Positions 44,944 to 54,370 of a DNA stretch of 64,000 bases are shown here, in pieces. The DNA is taken from the NCBI RefSeq assembly GCF_019800005.1, contig NZ_JABGCL010000016.1, forward strand, positions 62,001-126,000, written 5' to 3'. Source of the DNA: Geminicoccus harenae (GTDB lineage: Bacteria > Pseudomonadota > Alphaproteobacteria > Geminicoccales > Geminicoccaceae). The notes below the pieces were generated by a model, which did not search any database, was not told the DNA's origin, and worked only from the letters and a program-made list of their open reading frames with translations. A program made the position numbers and the translations under genes. How positions within the stretch are numbered: the first letter of the stretch is position 1; each line of letters begins with the position of its first letter.

Positions 44944-45894
44944 CTAGAATCCCGCGAATCTTGGATCGTCTGCCGCGGGAAACGTCGCATGACACACCGT
45001 CTTCACTCGCTCGCGCAGCCAGCGATGGGCTGGATCGGCATTCATGCGTGGGTGCCACATGGCGGATATGAGGATTTCCGGCGTATGGACAGGAAGCTCG
45101 AAGCTCACCAGCTCCCCTATCTGCGGTTCAATGGCGATCATGGCCCTTCCGACGCATGAACGCGGGACCAGCGCCACCAGGTCTGACTGCCGGGCAACCC
45201 GTATCGCGTCCAGGTGACTGGGCACAACAGCGGCAATCTCTCGCTTGAGCCCAATTTCGTCGAGAGCTTCGCCGACCGGATCCGTGAGGACTTCCTTGCG
45301 AGACGCGACGACGTGGCCGCACGCCGCATAGCGTTCCGGCGTCATATCGCCGGCCAGCAATGGATGTCCCTGCCGGACCGCGCCCACGAATTTGTCACGA
45401 AACAGAGGACGGGTCCTCACCTCCGGTGCAGATGCTCCGAGAACTCCGATCTCGAGATCGATCTGGCCTTCGCGGAGCGGTGTCGCGTCTTTTACAGGCT
45501 TGGGTACGAAGCGCAGGCGAGCGTGCGGCGCAATCCCTGCGATGGCGGTCAGCAAGGGAACCGAAAACAGCGCGACGAAGCCCTCGCTGGCGCGGATCGT
45601 GAAGGTGCGCTCCAGCCGGGCAAAGTCCAATCGGCTGCTCGGCGGGCTCAGAACCTGACGTACGTGATGATGAAGCCGATGAACATCGTCGCGTATTTCA
45701 GCGGCTCGTGGCGTGGGCACGAGGCCTCGCCCGGCACGCACGAGGAGCGGATCGCCGGTTGCAGCTCGTAGCCGCGTGAGGGTCCGGCTCATGGCAGAGG
45801 AGCTCAGGCCGAGACGGCGGGCTGCGCCTGTAACACTGCCTTCGGCCAACAGCGCATCAAGCGCTGCCAGAAGGTTCAAGTCCAAGGTGGCCAT
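44944..45894 (-). CDS. LysR family transcriptional regulator
   Basis: 316-aa regulator: winged helix DLNLLAALDALLAEGSVTGA, ARRLGLSSSAMSRTLTRLR near the start, then a periplasmic-binding-like effector domain (FVALFSVPLLTAIAGIAPHA, LEIGVLGASAPEVRTRP, VALVPRSCVGR). Divergent from an SDR gene over 131 bp, where a LysR-type palindrome lies; this is the classical layout for autoregulation plus activation of the neighbour. The region is visibly lower in GC than the rest of the window, suggesting acquisition. Confidence 0.93.
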   Translation of the reverse strand: MATLDLNLLAALDALLAEGSVTGAARRLGLSSSAMSRTLTRLRAATGDPLLVRAGRGLVPTPRAAEIRDDVHRLHHHVRQVLSPPSSRLDFARLERTFTIRASEGFVALFSVPLLTAIAGIAPHARLRFVPKPVKDATPLREGQIDLEIGVLGASAPEVRTRPLFRDKFVGAVRQGHPLLAGDMTPERYAACGHVVASRKEVLTDPVGEALDEIGLKREIAAVVPSHLDAIRVARQSDLVALVPRSCVGRAMIAIEPQIGELVSFELPVHTPEILISAMWHPRMNADPAHRWLRERVKTVCHATFPAADDPRFAGF

Positions 45895-45913
45895 CGGCGA
45901 CGCTTACATCGCC

Positions 45914-45927
45914 TGCCACAAGTGGCA
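45914..45927. promoter_or_regulatory. Palindrome in the LysR/SDR divergent region
   Basis: TGCCAC (45914-45919) and GTGGCA (45922-45927) form a perfect inverted repeat around aa, 20 bp from the LysR start. A second inverted repeat gataag / cttatc (45974-45979, 45988-45993) lies closer to the SDR. Both are candidate LysR-type binding sites. Seen in the sequence; function inferred. Confidence 0.45.
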
Positions 45928-46025
45928 TAGCGCCTCGTGCAACCATAATGTGCATCCTGTGCGTCTGGCGCCGGATAAGCGAGGGGACTTATCGCTGACG
46001 GAACGAGCTGAAGGACGAATCGCCG

Positions 46026-46739
46026 ATGAGTTCCAAGTCATCCGATGCAGCAGGTACGATCCTGATCGTCGGAGCGTCGCGTGGGATCGGGCACGCCATG
46101 GCTGCTCGGTTCCTGGCCAAGGGCTGGCATGTGATCGGAACGGTGAGGACCGGCGTCCGGAGCGACTTGCATGCTCTGGCAGATGATTACGACGGCCAGG
46201 TAGACATCGAAACTCTCGACATCAACGAACCGGAGCAGATCAGAGGATTGCGAGACCGACTCTCAGGCACGACGCTCGACATACTGTTCGTCAACGCGGG
46301 GACGACCACGCATGACGAGCATGTTCCTATCGGGCGGGTGAGCACGGAAGAGTTCACGCGCGTGATGGTCACCAACGCACTGAGTCCGATGCGTGCCATC
46401 GAGGCCTTGCAGGATCTGGTTCCCGCAGACGGATTGATCGGAGCAATGTCATCAGGACAGGGCAGCATCAGCAATAACGAAACAGGGATGCGGGAAGTCT
46501 ATCGAGGCAGCAAGGCCGCGCTGAACATGTTCATGCGCAGCTTCGCAGCACGAGAACCCAAGCCGGGTCGCGCAATGGTCCTGATGGCTCCAGGCTGGAT
46601 CCGCACGGCGCTGGGCGGCCCGGACGCGCCGCTTGCCATTGAGGAAGCGGTCCCGAAAGTTGTGGACGTTCTCCTTTCCCGGCGCGGGAAGCCCGGTCTG
46701 CGATTTCTCGACCGAGAGGGGAGCACCGTGCCGTGGTGA
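46026..46739 (+). CDS. SDR family oxidoreductase under probable LysR control
   Basis: 237-aa short-chain dehydrogenase. ILIVGASRGIGHAMAARFLA at the N-terminus, FVNAGTTT, and the catalytic YRGSKAALNMFMRSFA with Tyr and Lys. Gly and Asp positions of the classical fold are kept. The divergent LysR-type gene and the palindromes between them indicate regulated expression. Substrate unknown. Lower GC than neighbours. Confidence 0.88.
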   Translation: MSSKSSDAAGTILIVGASRGIGHAMAARFLAKGWHVIGTVRTGVRSDLHALADDYDGQVDIETLDINEPEQIRGLRDRLSGTTLDILFVNAGTTTHDEHVPIGRVSTEEFTRVMVTNALSPMRAIEALQDLVPADGLIGAMSSGQGSISNNETGMREVYRGSKAALNMFMRSFAAREPKPGRAMVLMAPGWIRTALGGPDAPLAIEEAVPKVVDVLLSRRGKPGLRFLDREGSTVPW

Positions 46740-46830
46740 GCGCGCGACCAGGCTGTACGCGCCCAGAGTTTGGCAGCCCGATCCTGACCCATCATCATCC
46801 ACGCCGTGAAGCAATGGTTCCCATCGCTCC

Positions 46831-46854
46831 GGCCGGCCAGGTGACTGGCCGGCC
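46831..46854. terminator. Bidirectional terminator between convergent SDR genes
   Basis: Perfect 10-bp stem (46831-46840 with 46845-46854), tetraloop gtga, between the stop of the plus-strand SDR (46739) and the minus-strand SDR (46866). Confidence 0.7.
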
Positions 46855-46865
46855 CGTGCTCCTGC

Positions 46866-47615
46866 CTATGCCTTGCCCTCCGGCAGGGTCTGCCCGCCAT
46901 CCACCACGATGGTGGTCCCGGTGATGTAGGCGGCCTCGTCGGAGGCCAGGAACAGGAAGGCATGGGCCACGTCGCGCGGGCCGGCCAGCCGCCCGAGCGG
47001 GATGGCGCGCGCCATGCCGTCGATGAACTCTTGCGAGCGCTCGCTCTGCATGCCTTCGGTCAGCACGTTGCCGGGCTCGATCCCGTTCACCGTGATGCCG
47101 AACGGGGCACCTTCCAGCGCTGCCGCCCGGATCAGCCCGTTCAGCCCGGCCTTGGACGCGGCATAATGGGCATGGCCCGGCGGCACCACGCGCGGCCCGG
47201 TGATCGAGCTGGTCAGCACGATCCGCCCGTAGCGCTGCCGCTTCATCGGCGCAAACGCGGCGCGGACCGCCAGGAACGAGCCGCGCAGGTTCACGCCCAG
47301 CACCTGGTCCCATTCGGCAGCACTGATCCCGTCGATCAGGGTCTCCGGAAAGATCCCTGCGTTCTGGACGCAGATGTCGAGCCGGCCATGCTCGGCCAGG
47401 ACCGTGTCGATCACGCCCTGGATGTCGGCCTCCACCGCGAGGTCGCAGGCGAGATAGCGTCCGCCGATCGCCTTCGCGGTCGCCTGGCCCTCGACCCGCC
47501 GGTCGGCGATCCAGACCTTTGCCCCTTCCTCCGCCAGCCTGGTCGCCACCGCGGCCCCGATCCCGCGCGCCGCCCCGAACACCACTGCCACCCGATCCGC
47601 TACCCGTCCCGCCAA
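46866..47615 (-). CDS. SDR family NAD(P)-dependent oxidoreductase
   Basis: 249-aa classical short-chain dehydrogenase: VAVVFGAARGIGAAVATRLA, CVQNAGIFPE, the catalytic SSITGPRV with HYAASKAGLNGLIRAAA, and the C-terminal YITGTTIVVDGGQTLP. No ATG is available near the N-terminus. TTG at 47615 is chosen because the purine-rich ggggga lies 6 nt upstream, whereas the TTG at 47621 would sit directly on it. Probably oxidises a polyol, sugar or hydroxy acid. Confidence 0.87.
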   Translation of the reverse strand: MAGRVADRVAVVFGAARGIGAAVATRLAEEGAKVWIADRRVEGQATAKAIGGRYLACDLAVEADIQGVIDTVLAEHGRLDICVQNAGIFPETLIDGISAAEWDQVLGVNLRGSFLAVRAAFAPMKRQRYGRIVLTSSITGPRVVPPGHAHYAASKAGLNGLIRAAALEGAPFGITVNGIEPGNVLTEGMQSERSQEFIDGMARAIPLGRLAGPRDVAHAFLFLASDEAAYITGTTIVVDGGQTLPEGKA

Positions 47616-47814
47616 GACCAATCCCCCGGAAATCGATTTCGTAGCGGATCGTGCTGGTTTCTACGGCGTAGCGCTAGAGCCGCGAACGACCTGCGCCCTC
47701 GTGTCCGCGCCATCAGACGAAGCGGGATGCCGGGCAGGCTGCCGCTGGAGCCTCGACAGCCGGGGCGGAAAGTCGGAAGGCTCCTGGTCGTGCCACGATC
47801 CCCGGGAGGCGACC

Positions 47815-48969
47815 TTGCCGCTGCACTTCTCGTCCGCCGAGTTCGAGCGCCGCCTCGATGCCGCCAGGGCCGCCATGGCCCAAGAAGGGCTGGATGGCCT
47901 GCTCCTGTTCAAGCAGGAGAGCATGTACTGGCTGACCGGCTACGACACGTTCGGCTTCTGCTTCTTCCAGTGCCTGGTGCTGACCGCGGATGGCCAAAAG
48001 GTGCTGGTGACCCGCTCGGCCGACCTGCGCCAGGCGCAGCTCACCTCCAACATCCAGGACATCCGGATCTGGGTCGACCGCGACGGCGCCGATCCCGCCC
48101 GGACCGACCTCCTGCCGGTCCTGGAGGAACTGGGGCTGCGCGGCCGGCGGATCGGCGTGGAGTTCGACACGCACGGGCTCACCTACCGCAACGGCAAGCG
48201 GCTGGAGGCGGCACTGGACGGCTTCGCCACGCTGGCCGACGCCTCGCTGCTCCTGTCCGGAATCCGGCTGGTGAAGTCGGACGAGGAACTTGCCTATGTC
48301 CGCGAGGCGGCCAGGCTCGGCGATGCCGCCCTGGACGCCGCGGTCGCGGCCACCGGCCCCGGTGCCGACGAGGGCGTGATCCTGGCGCGGATGCACGACG
48401 CGATCTTCGAGGGTGGCGGCGACTATCCGGGCAACCCGTTCATCATCGGCAGTGGCCCCCAGGCCCTGCTCTGCCGCTACCAGAGCGGCCGGCGCAGGCT
48501 GGACCCGCAGGACCAGCTCACCCTGGAGTTCGCCGGCGTCTACCGCCAGTACCACGCAGCATTGATGCGCACGCTCCTGGTGGGCCAGCCAGACGACGAG
48601 CACCGCCGAATGTTCGACGCCGCCCGCGAGGCGCTGCTCGCCGCCGAGGCCGCGCTGGTGCCCGGCCGCACCATGGGCGAGGTATTCGACACCCAGGCCG
48701 CCGTCCTTGACCGCCACGGCATGCAGGCCCACCGCCTGAATGCCACCGGCTACTCCCTGGGTGCGGTCTATGCCCCGTCCTGGATGGACTGGCCGATGTT
48801 CTACACCGGCAACCCGGTGGTGATCGGCCCGGGCATGACCTTCTTCCTCCACATCATCCTGATGAACAGCGAGACCGGCCGCGCCATGACCCTGGCCCGC
48901 ACCTCGCTTGTCACCGAAGGGAAGGCCGAGCCTTTGGCGAAGGCGCCGCTGGAACTGATCGTCCGCTGA
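47815..48969 (+). CDS. M24 peptidase-family protein, creatinase/ectoine-hydrolase-like
   Basis: 384-aa pita-bread-fold hydrolase: N-terminal creatinase domain (residues 1-150, GLLLFKQESMYWLTGYDTFG) and M24 catalytic-fold domain. The positions of the metal ligands in aminopeptidase P are not the usual ones: the first Asp-box reads LTLEFAGVYRQYHAALMRT and the late motif is NATGYSLGAVYAPSWMDW, close to the metal-free creatinase and DoeA pattern. Substrate probably a small amide such as a creatine- or ectoine-like compound. The start is TTG at 47815, 5 bp after gggagg; no ATG fits better. Divergent from the SDR gene. Confidence 0.82.
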   Translation: MPLHFSSAEFERRLDAARAAMAQEGLDGLLLFKQESMYWLTGYDTFGFCFFQCLVLTADGQKVLVTRSADLRQAQLTSNIQDIRIWVDRDGADPARTDLLPVLEELGLRGRRIGVEFDTHGLTYRNGKRLEAALDGFATLADASLLLSGIRLVKSDEELAYVREAARLGDAALDAAVAATGPGADEGVILARMHDAIFEGGGDYPGNPFIIGSGPQALLCRYQSGRRRLDPQDQLTLEFAGVYRQYHAALMRTLLVGQPDDEHRRMFDAAREALLAAEAALVPGRTMGEVFDTQAAVLDRHGMQAHRLNATGYSLGAVYAPSWMDWPMFYTGNPVVIGPGMTFFLHIILMNSETGRAMTLARTSLVTEGKAEPLAKAPLELIVR

Positions 48970-49067
48970 AGGATCTGGGAATTCAGGCCTAAACGTATCA
49001 TCCTGCGCGATCCACCCGCGCCGGATGGCCGATGCCGCTCGTACCCGATCCGAACAGCATTTCTACC
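48970..49067. other. Short intergenic stretch before the repeat cluster
   Basis: Some 100 bp from the M24-type stop to the first repeat motif. No gene or hairpin recognised. Confidence 0.3.
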
Positions 49068-49103
49068 AAACGAACCCGAGCGGCATCGCGCATCGCGACG
49101 ACG

Positions 49104-49271
49104 AAACGAACCCGAGCCGCCCCCGCCACCATCCGTCATCCCCCGGCTCGTCCGGGGATCCACAGGTGGAGGCCTGCACTGGTAGATTCCCCGCCTGCGC
49201 GGGGAATGACATGAGGAACGGCGACGCTTCCCGGACTACGGAAGCATCCAATCTGCACGAACGAACCCGAG
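49104..49271 (+). repeat. Composite palindromic repeat, copy B, in a 168-bp unit
   Basis: First of two near-identical 168-bp units (second at 49325-49492, exact offset 221 bp). Each starts and ends with the aacgaacccgag motif and holds the composite palindromic element (copy B: 49133-49249): palindrome gtcatcccccggctcg.ccgggg, palindrome attccccgcctgcgcggggaat and a third hairpin near 49223-49248. Confidence 0.78.
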
Positions 49272-49324
49272 CCCACGGGATCACGGCGAAACGAACCCAA
49301 GCCCGGCTGCTGGAGGCATCAACC

Positions 49325-49492
49325 AAACGAACCCGAGCCGCCCCCGCCACCATCCGTCATCCCCCGGCTCGACCGGGGGATCAACAGGTGGACGTCCGCA
49401 CCGAAAGTTCCCCGCCTGCCCGGGGAATGACATGAGGAACGGCGATGCTTCCCGGGCTACGGGAGCATCCAATCTGCACGAACGAACCCGAG
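49325..49492 (+). repeat. Composite palindromic repeat, copy C, in a 168-bp unit
   Basis: Second unit, offset 221 bp from the first. Element C (49354-49470) keeps the three hairpins; differences in the third one (gatgctt...gggagcatc against gacgctt...gaagcatc in B) keep or weaken pairing rather than destroy it. A run of 53 bp between the units carries the odd cccaag motif copy. Confidence 0.78.
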
Positions 49493-49497
49493 AACCG

Positions 49498-49520
49498 CCC
49501 GCCGGCCGGAAACCGGCGGG
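49498..49520 (-). terminator. argG terminator hairpin
   Basis: cccgccgg (49498-49505) pairs with ccggcggg (49513-49520) with a 7-nt loop, just downstream of the argG stop at 49531 on the minus strand. Confidence 0.6.
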
Positions 49521-49530
49521 GGAGGGAGGG

Positions 49531-50766
<1,236 letters not shown>

Positions 50767-50818
50767 CGAAGGTCCTCTGCCCCGCGCCGCTACCCGCAGG
50801 CGGCCGTCTGCCGCGTCT

Positions 50819-51406
50819 TTAGGCCCGCGTGTCGACGCTGGCACCTGGTTCGCCGGACGGCGCCTGGTCGGCGGCCTCGGCCGGCCGTGCCGCGACACCG
50901 ACCATCGCCGGCCGCAACAGGCGGTCGGCGATCAGATAGCCGGCCTGCATCACCTCGGCAATCGTGCCGGGCGCCAGATCGGCCCGCGGCACCTCGAACA
51001 TCGCCTGGTGGCGGTTCGGGTCGAGCTTCTCGCCGACCTGCGGATCGATCCGCTTCACCTGATGGCGCTCGAGCACGGTCTGCAGGCTGCGCTCGGTCAT
51101 CTCCACGCCGGTGAGCAGGCCCTTGAGCGCCGTGTTCTCCTCGGCGGCCTCGGCCGGCACGGCGGCAATCGCCCGGCCGAGATTGTCGGCCACGTCCAGT
51201 AGGTCGCGGGCGAGCCGGGTCACCCCGTAGCGCCGCGCGTCCTCCACCTCGCGATCCTTCTGGCGGCGCATGTTCTCGACATCCGCCAGTGCCCGCAGCA
51301 GCTTGTCCTTCAGGTCGGCGACTTCCTGCTCCAGATCGGGGGTCTGGGTCTCCTCGACCACCGCTTCCGTGTCAGGATTGGCGTTCGCTGCCTGTTCCGT
51401 CGTCAT
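50819..51406 (-). CDS. grpE: Nucleotide exchange factor GrpE
   Basis: 195-aa co-chaperone of DnaK. N-terminal acidic, Gln/Glu-rich tail, long coiled coil ([39 protein letters not shown]), then the compact C-terminal domain ([40 protein letters not shown]). Starts in the last bases of hrcA (four-base overlap), a classical pairing. Confidence 0.97.
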   Translation of the reverse strand: MTTEQAANANPDTEAVVEETQTPDLEQEVADLKDKLLRALADVENMRRQKDREVEDARRYGVTRLARDLLDVADNLGRAIAAVPAEAAEENTALKGLLTGVEMTERSLQTVLERHQVKRIDPQVGEKLDPNRHQAMFEVPRADLAPGTIAEVMQAGYLIADRLLRPAMVGVAARPAEAADQAPSGEPGASVDTRA

Positions 51407-52485
51407 TCCCTGCTTCCATCACCGTTATGACCGAGCATGCGGCTCACCACCCTGGCGGTGTAGTCCACCATGGGAATGATCCGCGCGTAATTCATCCGGG
51501 TCGGGCCGATCACGCCGATCGCACCCACCACCGAGGACTGCGCCTGATCGGGCGACGGCGCCCGGTAGGGGGCGATCACCATCGAGCAGCCCGAAAGGCC
51601 GAACAGCTCGTTCTCCGCCCCGATGAAGATCTGCACCCCGTTGCCCGACTGGGCGGCTTCGACCAGCCGGAGCAGGTTCTTGCGCGTTTCCAGCGTCTCG
51701 AACAGGTGGCGCACCCGTTCCAGCTCGACCAGGTTCTGCACGTCGTCGAGCAGCTTGGACTGGCCGCGCACGATCAGGAACCCGTCGGAGGCATCGCCGC
51801 CGGGCTTGACCCAGGTGGCGAGACCCGCCTCGACCACGCGCTGGGTCGCCTCGTCGATCTCGGCACGCCTGGCCTCGATCTCCTGCTGCACCAGGCTGCG
51901 CGCCTCGGCGAAGCTGCGGCCGGCGAGCCTGGCGGTCATGTAGTTGCCGGCCTCGATCAGCGAGGTCTGCGGCATGCCGAGCGGGACGTCGATGATCCGG
52001 TTCTCGACCATCCCATGGTCGCTCACCGTCACCACCAGCGCCCTGCCAGGGCCCAGCGCCACGAACTCGATATGGCGGAACGGCCGGTCGCTGGCGGGGG
52101 CCGCGACCAGCCCGGCATGGCGGGTGAGCCCGGACAGAGCCTCGGTGGCATCGCCCAGCACCGCCTCCAGGCTCTTGCCGGTGCCGACGCACTGGGCGCG
52201 GATCGAGCGCTTGTCCTCGTCGTTGACGTTGCCGATCTCCAGCAGCCCGTCGACATAAAGCCGCAGGCCCGCCGCGGTCGGCAGCCGGCCGGCCGAGGTG
52301 TGCGGCGCATAGAGCAGCCCGGCATCTTCCAGATCGGCCATGACGTTGCGGATCGTGGCCGGCGAGAGCGGCTCGTCGAGCTTGCGCGCGATCGTGCGGG
52401 AGCCGACCGGCTCGCCGGTCGTCACATAGGCGTCGACGATCTGGCGGAAGATCTCGCGCGAACGGCTGTTGAGCTCGGTGATCAT
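51403..52485 (-). CDS. hrcA: Heat-inducible transcription repressor HrcA
   Basis: 360-aa repressor of heat-shock genes. Winged helix LNSRSREIFRQIVDAYVTTG, EPVGSRTIARKLDEPLSPAT and IRNVMADLEDAGLLYAPHT, then the GAF-like dimerisation part ending RMNYARIIPMVDYTARVVS. The start ATG at 52485 gives the family N-terminus; a longer frame to 52566 is not needed. HrcA normally binds a CIRCE element (TTAGCACTC-N9-GAGTGCTAA), but none is seen upstream of hrcA or grpE here. Confidence 0.95.
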   Translation of the reverse strand: MITELNSRSREIFRQIVDAYVTTGEPVGSRTIARKLDEPLSPATIRNVMADLEDAGLLYAPHTSAGRLPTAAGLRLYVDGLLEIGNVNDEDKRSIRAQCVGTGKSLEAVLGDATEALSGLTRHAGLVAAPASDRPFRHIEFVALGPGRALVVTVSDHGMVENRIIDVPLGMPQTSLIEAGNYMTARLAGRSFAEARSLVQQEIEARRAEIDEATQRVVEAGLATWVKPGGDASDGFLIVRGQSKLLDDVQNLVELERVRHLFETLETRKNLLRLVEAAQSGNGVQIFIGAENELFGLSGCSMVIAPYRAPSPDQAQSSVVGAIGVIGPTRMNYARIIPMVDYTARVVSRMLGHNGDGSRE

Positions 52486-52610
52486 CGCATCCAGGCAAGG
52501 ACAGGCAGGAAGGACAGGCCGGTTCCAGCCAAGGCCGGATGTAGGAATCGGCGGGGCGAACGTCAACGGAGCAGCCCCGCCGGGACGGGGCGCAAGGAGG
52601 GCCGGCCTGG

Positions 52611-52778
52611 TCAGCTCACCGGCGGCTCGCTCACGGTGCGATCCTGCAACGTCCGGCGGGCCTGCGGCGGCTCGGGCTGGTGGCGTGCCCGCCAGGCGCG
52701 GCGATAGGCCGGATCATACACCCAGACCGCCAGGCCCACGACCACAGCCAGCGGGATCAGCCCCACGATCCAAACCAT
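52611..52778 (-). CDS. Very small membrane protein, 55 aa
   Basis: A 56-codon frame. Residues 2-21 are one hydrophobic helix ([20 protein letters not shown]), followed by a basic, Arg/Pro-rich tail ([20 protein letters not shown]). No cleavable signal is evident, so a single-pass protein with the tail inside the cell is likely. Codon bias favours G/C in third positions. It has no recognised family. It is 126 bp from hrcA and 152 bp from the ArsR-type gene. Confidence 0.6.
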   Translation of the reverse strand: MVWIVGLIPLAVVVGLAVWVYDPAYRRAWRARHQPEPPQARRTLQDRTVSEPPVS

Positions 52779-52929
52779 GCTCGTCAAGATCCAGCTACCC
52801 CTGCCAGTTCTACCCGATAGCGATATGGCGATTCACATTGCAACCATCTACGTCGCCCGGCCACCGATGCCAGGGCCGCTGAGGATTTCTGCCGCCACGC
52901 GCGGCCTGGTCCGGCGTAGTTCGGGCGGC

Positions 52930-53616
52930 TCAGCCGGTCAGGCCGAAGGTCGCGGCAAACTCGGCCCGGCCCGCCGGGCTGAACCGCACCACCCGGCTCC
53001 CGGCCTCCCGGCTGGCCCAGCCGAGCGCCTGGAAGCGCTGGAGCAGGGCAGCACCCAGGCTGCCGGCCAGATGCGGGCGCCGCTCGCTCCAGTCCAGGCA
53101 GGCGCGGCAGAGCGGCCGGCGGCCCTGGCGCAGATCGACCAGGCCGATGCCGAAGTCGGCCATGAACGCCTCGCCGGCCTCGGTCAGCCGGAGCTGCCCG
53201 TCCTCATGGGCGAGCCGGCCGTCCCGCACCAGCCCGTCCAGCATCGCCACGCCCAGCTCGCCGGCCAGATGGTCGTAGCAGACCCGGGCCAGGCGCAGCG
53301 CCGGCTCCTTCGGCCCGGTCCGGGTGCGCCGGTGGCCGATCCGCTCGGCCAGGCCCATCAGGCCTTCCAGGAGCTGGCCGATCTCCGGGTGGGCCAGGCG
53401 GAAATAATTGTGCCGGCCCTGGCGCTGTCGGGCCAGCAGGCCGCCCTGCTCGAGCCTGGCCAGATGCGCGCTGGCGGTGGGCGCGGTCACCCCGGCCTGC
53501 CGGGCCAGCTCGCCCGCGGTGAGCGCGCTGCCGTCCAAGAGGGCGGTCACGATGTTAGCGCGCCCGGGATCGCCCAGCAGGGCCGCCACGCGCGCGATGT
53601 CGGGTCCGGTCTGCAT
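52930..53616 (-). CDS. ArsR family helix-turn-helix transcriptional regulator
   Basis: 228-aa regulator, longer than simple ArsR proteins. Winged helix at residues 8-80: [62 protein letters not shown]-terminal half of about 130 residues has Cys-containing [20 protein letters not shown] and resembles the fused ligand domain of PadR/ArsR-type repressors, but no ligand can be named. Divergent from the NIPSNAP/monooxygenase genes; a palindromic operator candidate overlaps its start region. Confidence 0.88.
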   Translation of the reverse strand: MQTGPDIARVAALLGDPGRANIVTALLDGSALTAGELARQAGVTAPTASAHLARLEQGGLLARQRQGRHNYFRLAHPEIGQLLEGLMGLAERIGHRRTRTGPKEPALRLARVCYDHLAGELGVAMLDGLVRDGRLAHEDGQLRLTEAGEAFMADFGIGLVDLRQGRRPLCRACLDWSERRPHLAGSLGAALLQRFQALGWASREAGSRVVRFSPAGRAEFAATFGLTG

Positions 53617-53617
53617 G

Positions 53618-53636
53618 GTTTGATGCTCATCGAAAC
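53618..53636. promoter_or_regulatory. Operator candidate for the ArsR-type regulator
   Basis: gtttgatg (53618-53625) and catcgaaac (53628-53636) form an imperfect inverted repeat directly upstream of the regulator start and 70 bp from the NIPSNAP gene. Autorepression plus control of the two-gene unit is inferred. Confidence 0.45.
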
Positions 53637-53703
53637 ATCGTCGCCGTGCAAGCCGCTACGGTCCTTTTCGTCCGATCCACCCCGTCACGGAAGGGAGGAA
53701 ACC

Positions 53704-54018
53704 ATGTCCGTCACCTGCTGCATCCGCTACCGCATCGACCCGTTCCAGAAGGAGGCGTTCGAGGCCTATGCCCGCACCTGGCTCGAAGTGATCCCAGCCT
53801 GCGGCGGCGATCTCGTGGGCTATTTCATGCCGCACGAGGGCAGCAACGACACCGCGCTGGCGCTGATCTCCTTCGACAGCCTGGCCGCCTACGAGGCGTA
53901 CCGCGCCCGGCTCCGGGCGGACGAGGCTGGGGCGGCCAACTTCCGGTTCGCCGAGGAGCGCCGCCTCATCCTGCAGGAGGAGCGCAGCTTCCTGCGCAAG
54001 GTGGAGGCTGCTTCGTGA
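53704..54018 (+). CDS. NIPSNAP-family protein
   Basis: 104-aa dimeric alpha/beta-barrel protein of the NIPSNAP family: [60 protein letters not shown], and the C-terminal [18 protein letters not shown]. Close to the heme-free, quinone- or arsenic-related NIPSNAP proteins often under ArsR control. ATG at 53704 preceded by aagggagg 5 bp upstream. Its stop overlaps the next start by GTGA. Confidence 0.86.
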   Translation: MSVTCCIRYRIDPFQKEAFEAYARTWLEVIPACGGDLVGYFMPHEGSNDTALALISFDSLAAYEAYRARLRADEAGAANFRFAEERRLILQEERSFLRKVEAAS

Positions 54019-54359
54019 TCGCGGTGATCTTCGAGGTCGTGCCCAGGCGGGGGCGGATGGAGCCCTACCTGGAGATCGCCGCTACGCTGCTGCCCGAGCT
54101 GGAACGGACCCCGGGCTTCATCTCGGTGGAGCGGTTCCAGAGCCTGAAGCAGCCGGGCAAGCTCCTGTCCCTGTCGTTCTGGGAGGACGAGGCGGCGGTG
54201 CTGCGCTGGCGCCAGACGCTCGCCCATCGCGCCGCCCAGAAGGCCGGGCGGGACGGGCTGTTCGCCGACTACCGGCTACGGGTCGCCGCCGTGCTGCGCG
54301 ACTACGGCATGGCCGAGCGGGACCAGGCACCGGAGGACTCCCGCCTGGTCCACGGCTGA
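54015..54359 (+). CDS. Antibiotic biosynthesis monooxygenase-fold protein
   Basis: 114-aa ferredoxin-like protein of the ABM family: [60 protein letters not shown], with the WEDEAA-W-R motif typical of the family. Members act on quinones or degrade heme, or have no known activity. Begins with GTG overlapping the NIPSNAP stop, so the two genes are coupled. It ends 11 bp from the convergent ftsH gene. Confidence 0.85.
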   Translation: MIAVIFEVVPRRGRMEPYLEIAATLLPELERTPGFISVERFQSLKQPGKLLSLSFWEDEAAVLRWRQTLAHRAAQKAGRDGLFADYRLRVAAVLRDYGMAERDQAPEDSRLVHG

Positions 54360-54370
54360 GCGCCGCGTGC

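Larger units (their letters stand above)
49068..49492. repeat. Six copies of a 12-13 bp motif, aacgaacccgag
   Basis: The motif aacgaacccgag (one copy cccaag) occurs at 49068-49080, 49104-49116, 49260-49271, 49289-49301, 49325-49337 and 49481-49492, all in the same direction. It brackets the two large repeat units described separately. Spacing is regular in two blocks (36, then about 155 bp, twice). Not a CRISPR: the spacers are not of equal length and the internal parts are repeats themselves. Confidence 0.75.

Noticed and set aside
49068..49492. CRISPR-like direct repeats.
   Set aside because: Distances between motif copies vary (about 30, 36 and 155 bp), the intervening parts are themselves repeats, and no cas gene is in the window.
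51403..52566. CIRCE element for hrcA/grpE.
   Set aside because: No TTAGCACTC or close variant found by eye on either side of the genes.
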